From contig NW_008709421.1 of the NCBI RefSeq assembly GCF_000327385.1, positions 849,780 through 913,779 of the forward strand: a stretch of 64,000 nucleotides of DNA, in the 5' to 3' direction. Positions 1-19,037 of the stretch are shown piece after piece; the stretch's first letter is position 1; the number at the start of each line of letters is the position of its first letter. The position numbers and the translations under genes are program-made. The notes under the pieces were generated by a model. The model saw only the letters and a list, made by a program, of their open reading frames with translations. It ran no database searches and was not told the DNA's origin. Source of the stretch: Lottia gigantea. Its lineage: Eukaryota; Mollusca; Gastropoda; Lottiidae.

Positions 1-1346
1 TGGTCATCATATATTGAATTTTTTAGGAGACATTGAGGATTGGTCAGGCTTTTATTCGACATATTGGAAAGCTTTCAATGAGATTTCTGGAAAAAGTTGT
101 AGAAGGTTGAATTTCGTGTTTTAACATGGGAAAAGATGGCAAATGAATTAGTGGAGTGAGTCCATTTGTACTCTAATTGATGATCAAATCGAATCTAACG
201 TTTAATTTTCATGTGGGTGTAGAAGCCTTTAAAAAAATAATTTCAACTCCTACAGATTGGGACCTATTTCTTTCAGACAGGCAGGGTTCATATTTCATTT
301 TGTGCATTAAAATACATTTCTTATTTTTCAAATCAAAGCTCAATTTTCCACATAAAGTCTGCAACAAAATAGTGATAATTTCAACATCTTAATCACAGAT
401 TTAACAGGGACTAATCCTTTCTCTATCAACCAGTGACTACATTGAGCAATCAATGTTTTTCCAAAAAGACTGATAATCATAATAATAATCTTTTATTTCC
501 TCTTGCGAAATGTCCATGTTTTTCTTGCAGTATAGATCATTTTGTTTAAATTCATTGTCAATTCATTCATTTATCAAAAGAAAAACAAATCAGGGGATGA
601 GGTCAAGTAATTGTTCTGTTTATCAACACTTTTACCATAAGCAATCTAATTTCATACAGTGTGATTTATTTATAGAAACCACCAACTATCTCAGTAGTTC
701 TCATATAACATAAATACACACTCAACAATGGTATTACAGTGTTATTACTGGAGACTGGATATATATATATATTTGCCGCACGGAATCAAAAACACTGAAA
801 GCCACAAGAATGTAGAGGATTAATAGAGAACTCAGTAATACAAATTCTATGCCATTATTGATTTTTATTTTAAAGAGTATATTTTTAACCTTTTCTAAAC
901 TCTATAACAAGTCCATTGAAACTCAGTCTAATTTTACAGTAAGCTGACTATTGTGGAAGAGAATATAATTTGCCTCGTTGATAAAAAGAGATAAAATCAG
1001 TTTTGCCATTCAATCATTAAGTATGGTACAAAAAAAGATTAAACCTTTTGTCAAAAAATAAACATTTGGATTTCATCAAGTTTTTCCTTCTTTTAAATTT
1101 CATTTCACCATAACAGAAAGCACATTTGGTGCCATGTGATTAAGTCAAAAATATTCAGCTATAGAGAAACATTTTCATTGATCTAAAACCAAATTTCCAC
1201 ATTCTAAGCCTTTAAGTCATTGTGAAATAGTTTTCTGAGAAAGAAATGATAGCAATAGGACCATCAACCTATTAATTTCAAAAAGCTTCAGTTGTAGAGA
1301 TCTGTACAAGATAACTTCATGATTGTATCTTGGATGGTTATCTTAT

Positions 1347-2280
1347 TTCATAGGATACAATTTCATAGTTTTAAGAAAAACAGTTTTTTATAGTTTTAGG
1401 AAATACAGTTTCTTAGATTTAAGAAATACACAGTCATAGTTTTATGGCATACAATTTCATATTCATAGTTTTAGGAAATGTAGTTTCATAGTTTTAGGAA
1501 ATACAGTTACATAGTTTTATGAAATACACATTCATAGTTTCATGAAATACACATTCATATTTTTAAGAAATTCACTTTCATAATTATATGGAATACAATT
1601 TCATAGTTTTATGAAATACACATTCATAGTTTTATGGCATACAGATTAATAGTTTTAAGAAATACAGTTTCATAATTATATGGAATACAATTTTATAGTT
1701 TTATGAAATACAATTTCATAGTTTTATGGCATACAGATTAATAGTTTTAAGAAATACAGTTTCATAATTATATGGAATACAATTTTATAGTTTTATGAAA
1801 TACAATTTCATAGTTTTATGGCATACAGATTAATAGTTTTAAGAAATACAGTTTCATAATTATATGGAATACAATTTCATAGTTTTATGAAATACACATT
1901 CATAGTTTTATGGCATACAGATTAATAGTTTTAAGAAATATAGTTTCATAACTATATGGAATTCAATTTCATAGTTTTATGAAATACACATTCATAGTTT
2001 TATGGCATACAGTTCTCATAGTTTTAAGAAATACAATTTCATAGTTTTATGAAATACACTTTCATAATTATATGGAATACAATTTCATAGTTTTATGAAA
2101 TATAATTTCATAGTTTTATGGCATACAGTTTCATAGTTTTAGGAAATACAGTTTCATAGTTAATAATGAAATACAGTTTCATAGTTAATGATGAAATACA
2201 GTTTCATAGTTAATAATGAAATACAGTTTCATAGTTTTATGTAAAACACTTTCATAGTTTTATGAAATACACTCTCATAT
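1347..2280. repeat. Minisatellite, 23 bp unit with 92 bp higher-order period
   Basis: About forty tandem units of roughly 23 bp follow the pattern TTTCATAGTTTTATGAAATA plus CAN. Within it, a block of four different 23 bp units recurs with a period of exactly 92 bp: the variant starting ATTAATAGTTTTAAG begins at 1645, 1737, 1829 and 1921. Each unit contains the near-palindrome TTTCATAGTTTTATGAAA. Around 2155-2240 a longer variant with TTAATAATG takes over. Confidence 0.95.
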
Positions 2281-4028
2281 GGAGATATTCAGTTAAGATT
2301 CATAGAAAATGATGGAAAGTCTATATTCTATTCTTTTTCTCTGTTCAAATAAAAAAGGAATAGCCTGTGGGTTTGGTTGTTTAAAAACAACCAACATTAA
2401 AAACATACTTGACCATGAAAATACATAGATATAACAAAAATTTGTTAAAAACATTGAAAAAGGTTAAGAGGTGTTATTGATTGAAAATACGGTGGGAAAC
2501 TTCTTCAAGAAATGAAAAATATTACAATGTTAATCTTTCTAAAGAAAATCTTATGGAAGATGACTGGAGGAATCTTCAAGGTGCCTGACATTGCCAGACT
2601 TATGTAGGATTTTCATTTTCTGATCATATTATACGTTATACAAGTCTGATACATCTGCCTAAGTATTAATGCAGTAATAAATGGGCATGCTAATTAGCAA
2701 AAACCAATATCATACTGAAAGGACAATGAGTGCTCAGTGTTCAACAGAAGAAGAGGTTAGCTCACTTATAATGCTTGAAATTGAAGGGCTGTTGATTTGG
2801 CTCTATTCGCCATGAATGATGGGGCAGCTCACGTATTTCACAACATAATTTTAAGTTGATCAATATAGTTCCATTTTCTATGAAAAGTGATTACAAAAAT
2901 TCTGTTTGAAAAAAATATATTTAAATGTCAATTTTTCTTCATCGCTGAATAGAGCTGAATTGACATTAGTTTAACTCAATATCAGAATCCAATTTTTGGA
3001 ATGACAATAAAAATGGAATCAGGTCAACTGGTGATCCACAGCATCTAATCAGTATTGACCGACCAGCAGCAACAGGATGGTCACAGATCCAGACTGCCAC
3101 AAATGAAAAGCGTTAATATAACTCTATTAAAGAAAACAAGTAGAGAAGTCTATTGTCTCTTACGGTCATCTATATATACTGTATACTGTACATTGGCAAC
3201 AAGTTATTGATTTAAAACGACTGTGAAACCAGTCATCTATTAACAGCAGCACGACCTGTTATTTATAGCTCAACTATTCTAGCCCACTACTTTTATTTAT
3301 CAAAAGGAACAGATAAGCAATTTAAGTATTATGAACGAAACAGGTGAAAAAGTAACAAACAAGTTGTTTTGTAGTTTCGGAAGGTGGGGGAGGATGTTTG
3401 TACCCGGCCTATCATAACAAAAAAAAAATGCCTAATCAGCAAAAACCTTAATTAATTGCAGTTTTATCATAATCCTGTTTCCTGAGTATGGCGATATTTC
3501 ATCTCAATTATGAAATTTTTGATAAAGCCATCAACAATGTCATATTGAAATACTAACAGAGGGTTGAATTTTATTTTATCAAGTTGAAAGAAAATTGGGA
3601 TTTAACAAAAGCAATGTCAGGTAGGCCAATTCTAGGATCTAGTAGTTTCAGTACATAGAGTTTGGTAGGTTTGCTTATCGCAGTCATGATCTAAATAATA
3701 AAAAAAACAAGTAATAAGGAAACTTAACTTAACGTTCCAGTCATCTGATTGGTCAATCACTAAAACTGATTTTAAATTTAGTTTTATTATCCAATCAGAT
3801 TACTGTATTTCTTAAAATCTGGATTTTGATTAAGTTAAGTTTTGGAGAATAAAGTCCTTGAACTTCAAAACAAAACTCAAAATCCAAACAACATATTGGC
3901 GAAACATTGGTAGCAGCTAATGAACTTTACAATTGAGGAAGTAATCGGTCATAACTTCAGTGAGTAAGTATTTTATAATGAAATGCTACTTGTATACCCA
4001 GACATTTCACAAACACATGCAAAAATTC

Positions 4029-4383
4029 TTAAAGGGACAGATGTGCCATTATGAGGGGTTGATTTTAGTATTGAATATATGTAAATAGTCCTCAGAAGTA
4101 CTAGAAATGTACGAAAATCACATAATTCCTTTAAAAATACCCTAAACTAGGAATTTTTACTCACTATTTCTTATATGTCTTTTCTATATATCACAGAGTA
4201 TCTTAAATTGATGAGTCATAATATTATCATTCCAACGCAGATAATTCTTGACACACAAGGATTTGAAGGCTCAAATTTTGACAGTGAGCTGTGAACACTT
4301 TTACTGATTAGCTCAGCTAAAAAATCCCAGTTTCTGAGACTAAAGTATGATTGGTAGAAAAAATGGCCAACCTGTGCCTTTAA
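4029..4383 (+). mobile_element. Family B inverted-repeat element (MITE), copy B1
   Basis: About 350 bp, bounded on both sides by TTAA. The ends are inverted: AGGGACAGATGTGCCATT on the left, and the complement of AAGGCACAGGTTGGCCATT on the right. It has no coding capacity. The TTAA target and AGGGA start point to a non-autonomous, piggyBac-like origin, which is an inference. The internal landmarks GGATTTGAAGGCTCAAAT and GAGCTGTGAACAC are shared with the other copies. Confidence 0.88.
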
Positions 4384-4767
4384 AATATGTGTGAAAATGT
4401 AGATCAATAACAGGAAAAATTTCAAATATTTAAATTTTTCATCTTTACATCAATGAGAAATCGATGGATTGAGGGTGTCATTTCAGATTCAGATTCTTTC
4501 ATTTTGATCCTGCTTGTTTGAAAATTCCTGAGAGTAATGGTATTCTATTACAATATCACGGTAGACAGAAGATAATAAAATGGCAAGACTGCAAGCGTTA
4601 GGATTCCTCAATGATATGACTTCCTTCATAACATTTAATTCTATTATAAACCCATTACTAGATCAATCAATCCTACTCTGTTAAACTGAAAATAGTACCG
4701 GTTATTTCCAGAACTTCGGTCAAGATCATATTACATATTTACATAATTAAATGGACAGGTAGGCCAA

Positions 4768-4940
4768 TTTAAGATACTCTATGATATATAGAAGAGATAT
4801 ATATGGAAATAGTGAGTAAAATTCCTAGTTTGAAGAAATTATGTGATTTTCATACACTTCTACTACTGCTGGAGACTATTTACATATATTCAACACTCAA
4901 ATCAACCCACCGAAATGGCAAACCTGTCCCTTCGAGTACT
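4768..4940 (-). mobile_element. Family B element, partial copy B2
   Basis: This is about half an element in reverse orientation. It shares AGTGAGTAAAATTCCTAGTTT, CTATTTACATATATTCAA and the terminal AAACCTGTCCCTT with the complement of B1. It lies about 400 bp from B1, so the pair forms a loose inverted repeat. Confidence 0.75.
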
Positions 4941-5437
4941 TGCTATTACAAAATGGAAAATTTTTTTTTTAATTTTCTTCCATCTAGAACATGGATTTCA
5001 TCATAAATAAGATTTTTCAAAATTATTATTATTGTAGAAGTATCTCCAACGAAAATTTAGCACTAAAATCAATTCAGAATTGTGCCATGTTCCATGGAAA
5101 TGATTAATAGTGGAATGACAGACCGATGACAATACATGATCAATTTTTCACTCGTGTTCGAAGCCAAGCTTCTAAAACAAATAACACCTACAAAGAACTG
5201 TGTTAAAAGCAACAGCAGATTTGAGTATAAGGTTTTATAAGAGATAATCTCTTATAGAAGCACTGGCCAAGGTCACAAGTAGAGACTATGTTTTAGTCTT
5301 GACCAAAATTCACTTAGTATGTATCGTAGCACTTCCAAAGTCACACAATGACATTTATGAAGATGTAAGATTATATGTCTAAAATCAAGACTTTTCCTTT
5401 ACTATCAAACAAAATAAAATATTAGGAACGTACAAAC

Positions 5438-14011
<8,574 letters not shown>

Positions 14012-14110
14012 TTAAATAATTATCTGACTTTGCATTTAATTTAAAAAGCAATATGTATTTGTTTTTGTCATGACTTAAAACAAATGTTTACATTTATTTC
14101 TTAATCACAA

Positions 14111-14120
14111 CGCCATTTTG
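14111..14120 (-). promoter_or_regulatory. YY1-like site upstream of PHAF1
   Basis: On the PHAF1 sense strand this reads CAAAATGGCG, a close match to the YY1 core (AAATGGCG). It lies about 112 bases before the start codon, a typical place for such a site near the transcription start of broadly expressed genes. Confidence 0.45.
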
Positions 14121-14132
14121 TTTTTCTATATG

Positions 14133-14144
14133 TGCGCATGCGCT
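14133..14144. promoter_or_regulatory. NRF1-like site upstream of PHAF1
   Basis: TGCGCATGCGCT matches the palindromic NRF1 consensus at 11 of 12 positions. With the YY1-like site 12 bases nearer the gene, it marks a probable core promoter for PHAF1. Confidence 0.45.
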
Positions 14145-16474
14145 GATAAGTTTTATTTCCGTTTTGTGACCGAATTAACTTAAGACTGGATGAAAAAACA
14201 GATAGACAGTATATCCAGACATAATGATAATATGTCGATTTTTCACGTGCGGAGTTATACTTAAAAAAAAATAATTATGAGCGCGTAGTCCGGAATTACA
14301 AAATTCAAGACATGTTGCAATGGTCGTTAATAATAATCAGTATCAGGCCTAAGGATATAAACATAGAGAATGTTGTTAAACTGTTTAGCCTACGAAACGT
14401 CGGAAGATGAAGGTTGATTCTTTTGAAAGTGCAGAATGCGTGGCATTATCAATTATCTTCCAGATAATAGGACATCTTAAGAAATATTATAGGCGCATTT
14501 TAAGGTAGAAAGCAAAAACGGTCTGGAAACTTAGATTGTCGTTACTTTCACCTGTCCGTTATCATTTAATTGTAGACGAACGGAACGTATAACTCTCAGC
14601 CTTTGCAGAGATAGACCGGCGGATAGCCGAAATAAAATTGCACAAAGTAATGTACAGAATGAAGGATATATTTTATTTTTATTATTCTAGTCATAATTTA
14701 AGTTTACAAGCTGAGCAAATAGGTTGAAAATTTGGACTAAGTACTAATCCTGGTACGAATTAAACCAAGCAGACTTTTTTTTAATCTTATTAGAATTTAA
14801 TCTATCACTTGCTGTCGACATCTGAGACGATAACTGATTACAAGTTCATTCTCATTTTCCGTCCACTTCGGACGTCCCACCGACAGAGCGTGTGCAAGCG
14901 CGTGTCGAGCAACATGCATCTTATTGCTGAAGATTAACAAGAAAAATAAGCACATACTTCATCAAACCGTGTTTTGTTGCTTAACTTTGAAAAAGAAACA
15001 AAAAATGCTATATTATCAATTATTCCACACCACTTCAATTTTCTACTGTGGTTTAAATTGTCTGATGTGGTAGTCCACGTTTCCGCCCTAGGACAATGAA
15101 ATAAACTAGTTAACATTTTATAAAGAAATAGGACTGTTTTTGATAGATATAGAGTGATTTCCGTTCAATTGTCATTTCGTTTGTGAAAAATCCACCTGTA
15201 GAAGATATATGCTTACATGATGGACCGTTCTTTTATCTTTTTAAATGGAGATATTCAGATAGGAAATGCCTTGAAATAATACACGTATTAGCTCAATTTA
15301 TCTAATGATATACGTTAATTCTTAATTGGCATTTAAGACAAGATGAATTCGAATTCGTACTATATCAATATTCGGAATATCATTAATCCTTTCATATCAT
15401 AATTCGGATAAACCGTTTATTATTCTGATCATATTTACCTAAGCACGGGTTACCAGGCAGCCCCGTCGTTAGGGTGGCGTAAATGGGGGCTGGGCCCCAG
15501 CAAGCGAGAATTAAGCCCCAATAAAACGTTCTTCAGTGCAGAAGAAATTGATTCATCAATCATTGATTGTCACCACAAATTGTCAGAAATGAGTTCTCTG
15601 GGCCTTTAATTCTTCACATTCTCTGAGTACAAATTCTAAGCCTCAGCACCAATTCATTCCTGGCGACTGCTGGTGACTGCATTGGCTGAACCTAGGACTA
15701 TTCCTTTAACCCTTCTTACAATGTGGCGACTTTGGTTACTTAAACCTTCATGCTGATTGACAGCACTGTAATTTTATGAACAGTTATTAATTCTTATTAA
15801 ATGTTCACGATGTTTCAACACGCCCCCAGCCAACGACTTGAAACTAAGACTTAATAACCCATTCTGGTTATTTCGTAATTAGGTTGCAATTGTGCCATTT
15901 TGGAATTACATGGATAAGGTAAACTCTGCACGTGCCATCAATTTAAGCAATTCCAAGTTAACCTTAAACTTGCGTTTAAAATGCGTAAATATGAATCATA
16001 CTGAAAGTTGTGAAAGATTTCAAAACTCGTTTATTATACCAACTCACGTAGGCATTTGCGTTTTTAAAACTTAACTGTATTTCGCAGTCATGGTTCCATA
16101 CTGAGATTACCGAGTTTTAAACAATGGAATATAAACTATATGGTTTGGTATCGAACGAGACCTATATCAGAATCGAATGCATGATTTACAGCAAAGTTAA
16201 TAAAGCATTGACAAAGCGCCATATTCTATGATCACACCACAAGGTATCCGTGCTAAGTCCGGCTTGATTACAGTTCGACAGAAAAATGTCAGTGAAAATC
16301 AGGCCGAGAGTGCTTGGCACAACGCTTGTCCTAAGTAAGGCAAGCAGAGATTGTCTTGGTTCGGACTTTTAGCAAGCCAATTCTTTTGGTATTGTAAACG
16401 TGGCTTATTTGTCCGCATCCTGCACTCAATTTCCTGGCCTACGCCCTTGCAGTGGCTTCCGACACTATACAAAA

Positions 16475-16806
16475 TTAAAGGGACAAGTTCGCCATTTTCG
16501 GTTGATGTTTTGGGCCTTGAATATAAGAAAATAATTTTCAGAAGTACCAGAAATGTACGGAAATTGCACAAAACACTTCAAGCTTGGAATTTAACCTTCT
16601 ATTTCTATGAATGTCTTTTCTATTACAAGACGTTGACTCCAGAAAATACGAGTCGTCTTTTTAGCGTTCTAGACACACTTGGATTTGAAGGCTCAAATTG
16701 CGAAGGTGGGCTGTGAATACTATTACTGGTTAGCTTAGCCAAAAAAAATCCCGTTTCTGAGACTGAGGTACGATTGGCCAAATTAATGGTGAACCTATCC
16801 CTTTAA
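16475..16806 (+). mobile_element. Family B inverted-repeat element, copy B3
   Basis: About 330 bp with TTAA at both edges. The left end is AGGGACAAGTTCGCCATT; the right end reads AATGGTGAACCTATCCCT. A 121-codon open frame overlaps it, but it crosses the element boundary and resembles no protein, so I treat it as chance. Confidence 0.88.
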
Positions 16807-18673
16807 TATATGTAGCGAACAAATCATTGTGGTCTCATATTTAGTTTTTTTTTTTTTTGAAAGTTCGCATATATGTATCTTTGAAAGTCACGTCCCTTAG
16901 ACAAAGACGTACTCATGTATTTCAAAGGATGTTATATATAATCAAGGAGTTCATATAGCGCAAAGGAACATATTTCAGGACAGTGGAACAAAATATCTGT
17001 GTGGTTGACTATTGTATGAAATATAATTATGCAGGTTATATAGAATACTACTTCGCAATTAATCCTACAAATATATAGATAACATCTCTTTTGTTTGATA
17101 GTGATCAATTGATATAACGGTTTATCACTTGTTATTATTGGTTACTATTCACCATCCTATATTTCGCAATTATGTCATAAAGCAATCACATTTTTGCCCT
17201 AGTTTTTGTGTGAATAAGTGTGCCTTTTCGAGTGGGATAACGATTGAGCGTAAGTGATTTGGTTGGCTAAGCCATTTTAATGAATGACAATGACCCTAAA
17301 AAAATGTTCAGATCGTAAGAGACACGTAGGCAGATCAAAGATGCACAAATATATTTCAATTTATGGTAGGCCTAGACCAATGGTAGTCACGAAGTCATAT
17401 ATTCTGTTTCATCGGTTAAAGCTCAATAAAAGCTTATTCGTATCACTTTTCAGAATTATAATTCGAATTCGATTCCCTTATAATTTAGTCAAATAGTCCG
17501 TGGAATATTTCTATAGACTGTCGTCAGATTATAAAACGCTTCTATGATCAGATTTATCAATGCATACATTGACGTCATCGCTAATAACTGCATACGTGAG
17601 AATTGTATAATAGCTATATAGACCTATAGTAAACTCCCGTGGTATAGGTTTTTTGTTTAATTATAGGAAACCTGACGTCGGATATTAATGTCGTGATACA
17701 GGTAGCAGAAACTGAGCTGTAGCATTAATTTCCTAAAGCAAACATTTGCCATCAATTCCAAAGTGAACCCTCTACACGTTAATTTGATTTCAAATCGCAA
17801 ACGGTATGCTTTTCGAGAGAAGACCTTTCACATTATACCGATTAAAGTGGCGAGCAGTAGGGGTACAGGAAAAAGGAGGGGGGATATTTGCCCAAAATAC
17901 CCCAAATATTGGACCCTCCCTTCATTAGTAAGAACTGTAAAAACGTGATTTAAATACTTTATCACCAAAATTTGTACCACAACACACCAAATGAATTCTA
18001 CTTTTCAAAGTTTTCTCGGGAAAGGGGGAACCGCTCAGATCCTCAAATGGAGAATTGCGCCTATGCCGCTTCCGCTGTGGTTTAATTTCAATACTGTTCA
18101 TCGCAAAGGAAGTAATATTTTCCATTGCACGCCTGACTATAGGTAAATAATAGTGTTATCAGTGACACATTCTGTTATTGGGTCAGCTCGCTCATCGCCT
18201 TCTGTTATTTAGATTATTAGCACATAGTACTTGTACTAAAAAATATACTTTATTATAAAACATTGATAAACAAAATAATTGGGACAAATCCCGTGGTAGT
18301 AGAAAATTCTTAATTACCACCCATATTCCATGCTCAAGTTAAAATATTGTTGAAAACTAACACATTAATCTTACGAAATAGTAAATAGCTCGACAGCATT
18401 TCCGATAAACCACAACATCGGCTACTTTTCATGTCAAACCTATTACTATAAACGTTGAACGTAGGTGGATATTTGTTTGATAGCGCGCTAATGCTTCCAG
18501 ATCAATAACTGTCGGTCTACTGTTTCTCTCGTAACAGACAGGCTAGCTACTATAACATTTTACAAACACTCAGCTGATACGACCATATCACTATGTTTAT
18601 CAGGTAACTAGGTCACGTACAGCCAAATATGGATCAATGAATAATGTAGTAGGTGACGGAATGTTCCAAATAA

Positions 18674-18685
18674 GGGTGTGGGCGG
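18674..18685 (+). promoter_or_regulatory. KLF/Sp/Egr-like GC box upstream of CBFB
   Basis: GGGTGTGGGCGG is one of the few G-rich motifs in the region, 275 bases before the CBFB start codon. Binding is inferred from the motif only. Confidence 0.35.
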
Positions 18686-18699
18686 AATAAACAACTCGG

Positions 18700-18709
18700 T
18701 GACCAATCA
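18700..18709 (+). promoter_or_regulatory. CCAAT box, distal, upstream of CBFB
   Basis: TGACCAATCA, an NF-Y-type CCAAT motif. The identical ten bases recur at 18816-18825. Confidence 0.4.
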
Positions 18710-18815
18710 TATTGATTCGTAAACTGTGACGTAGCATTTCCGTAAACGAGAATCACCAAATATGGTCATCGGATATCCTCGGTATTCTTCGGGAAAATAA
18801 CGTGTCAATTTACGC

Positions 18816-18825
18816 TGACCAATCA
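18816..18825 (+). promoter_or_regulatory. CCAAT box, proximal, upstream of CBFB
   Basis: A second exact TGACCAATCA, 116 bases after the first and about 135 bases before the CBFB start codon. Paired CCAAT boxes at this distance suggest the transcription start is near 18850-18900. Confidence 0.45.
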
Positions 18826-18875
18826 AATCGAAGGAATGTTTTCGGTACTGTCACGCTTATTGTTGTTGACTAGTA

Positions 18876-18959
18876 ATGAATGAAGTGAGAGAAGGAAATA
18901 TGTTATCATTTGTGGCGAGCACGTTGTGTTGTGAAGTTAGTGAGAATAATTATTCCATA
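18876..18959 (+). other. CBFB: In-frame upstream start codons of CBFB (possible 28-residue extension)
   Basis: ATG codons at 18876 and 18900 are in frame with MPRVVPDQR and not interrupted by a stop. They would add 28 or 20 residues (MNEVREGNMLSFVAS...). The known family begins at MPRVVPDQR, and the codon at 18960 has A at -3, so I prefer that start. The upstream codons are either 5' untranslated or give a minor long form. Confidence 0.4.
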
Positions 18960-19037
18960 ATGCCCAGGGTAGTACCTGATCAGAGGGCAAAATTTGAAAA
19001 TGATGAACTATTTCGGAAACTTAGTCGCGAGTGTGAG
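18960..19037 (+). CDS. CBFB: CBFB exon 1, coding part
   Basis: Twenty-six codons, MPRVVPDQRAKFEND followed by ELFRKLSRECE, ending at a GAG|GTAAGG donor. Compared with my recollection of the human protein, only a few conservative changes are present (for example S10A, F17L). The following intron is only 142 bases. Confidence 0.96.

Larger units (their letters stand above)
1..5437 (-). other. PHAF1: PHAF1 intron 2 (interior, partly in window)
   Basis: There is no further PHAF1 exon that I can recognise. The interval holds a 23/92 bp minisatellite (about 1347-2280), an intact family B inverted-repeat element (4029-4383) and a second, partial B copy (about 4768-4940). The rest is AT-rich, CpG-poor sequence without a recognisable feature. 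Confidence 0.6.

Noticed and set aside
3600-3692. Possible PHAF1 exon 3 on the minus strand
   Set aside because: TTATTATTTAG followed by an open frame (IMTAISKPTKLYVLKLL...) looks like an acceptor and exon, but the peptide does not match the expected PHAF1 segment (a stretch like LNLTQDGIKL) and no donor follows.
16351-16716. 121-codon open frame, plus strand
   Set aside because: Most of it lies in family B element B3 and the rest crosses the element edge. No family resemblance is seen, and other copies of the element do not keep the frame.
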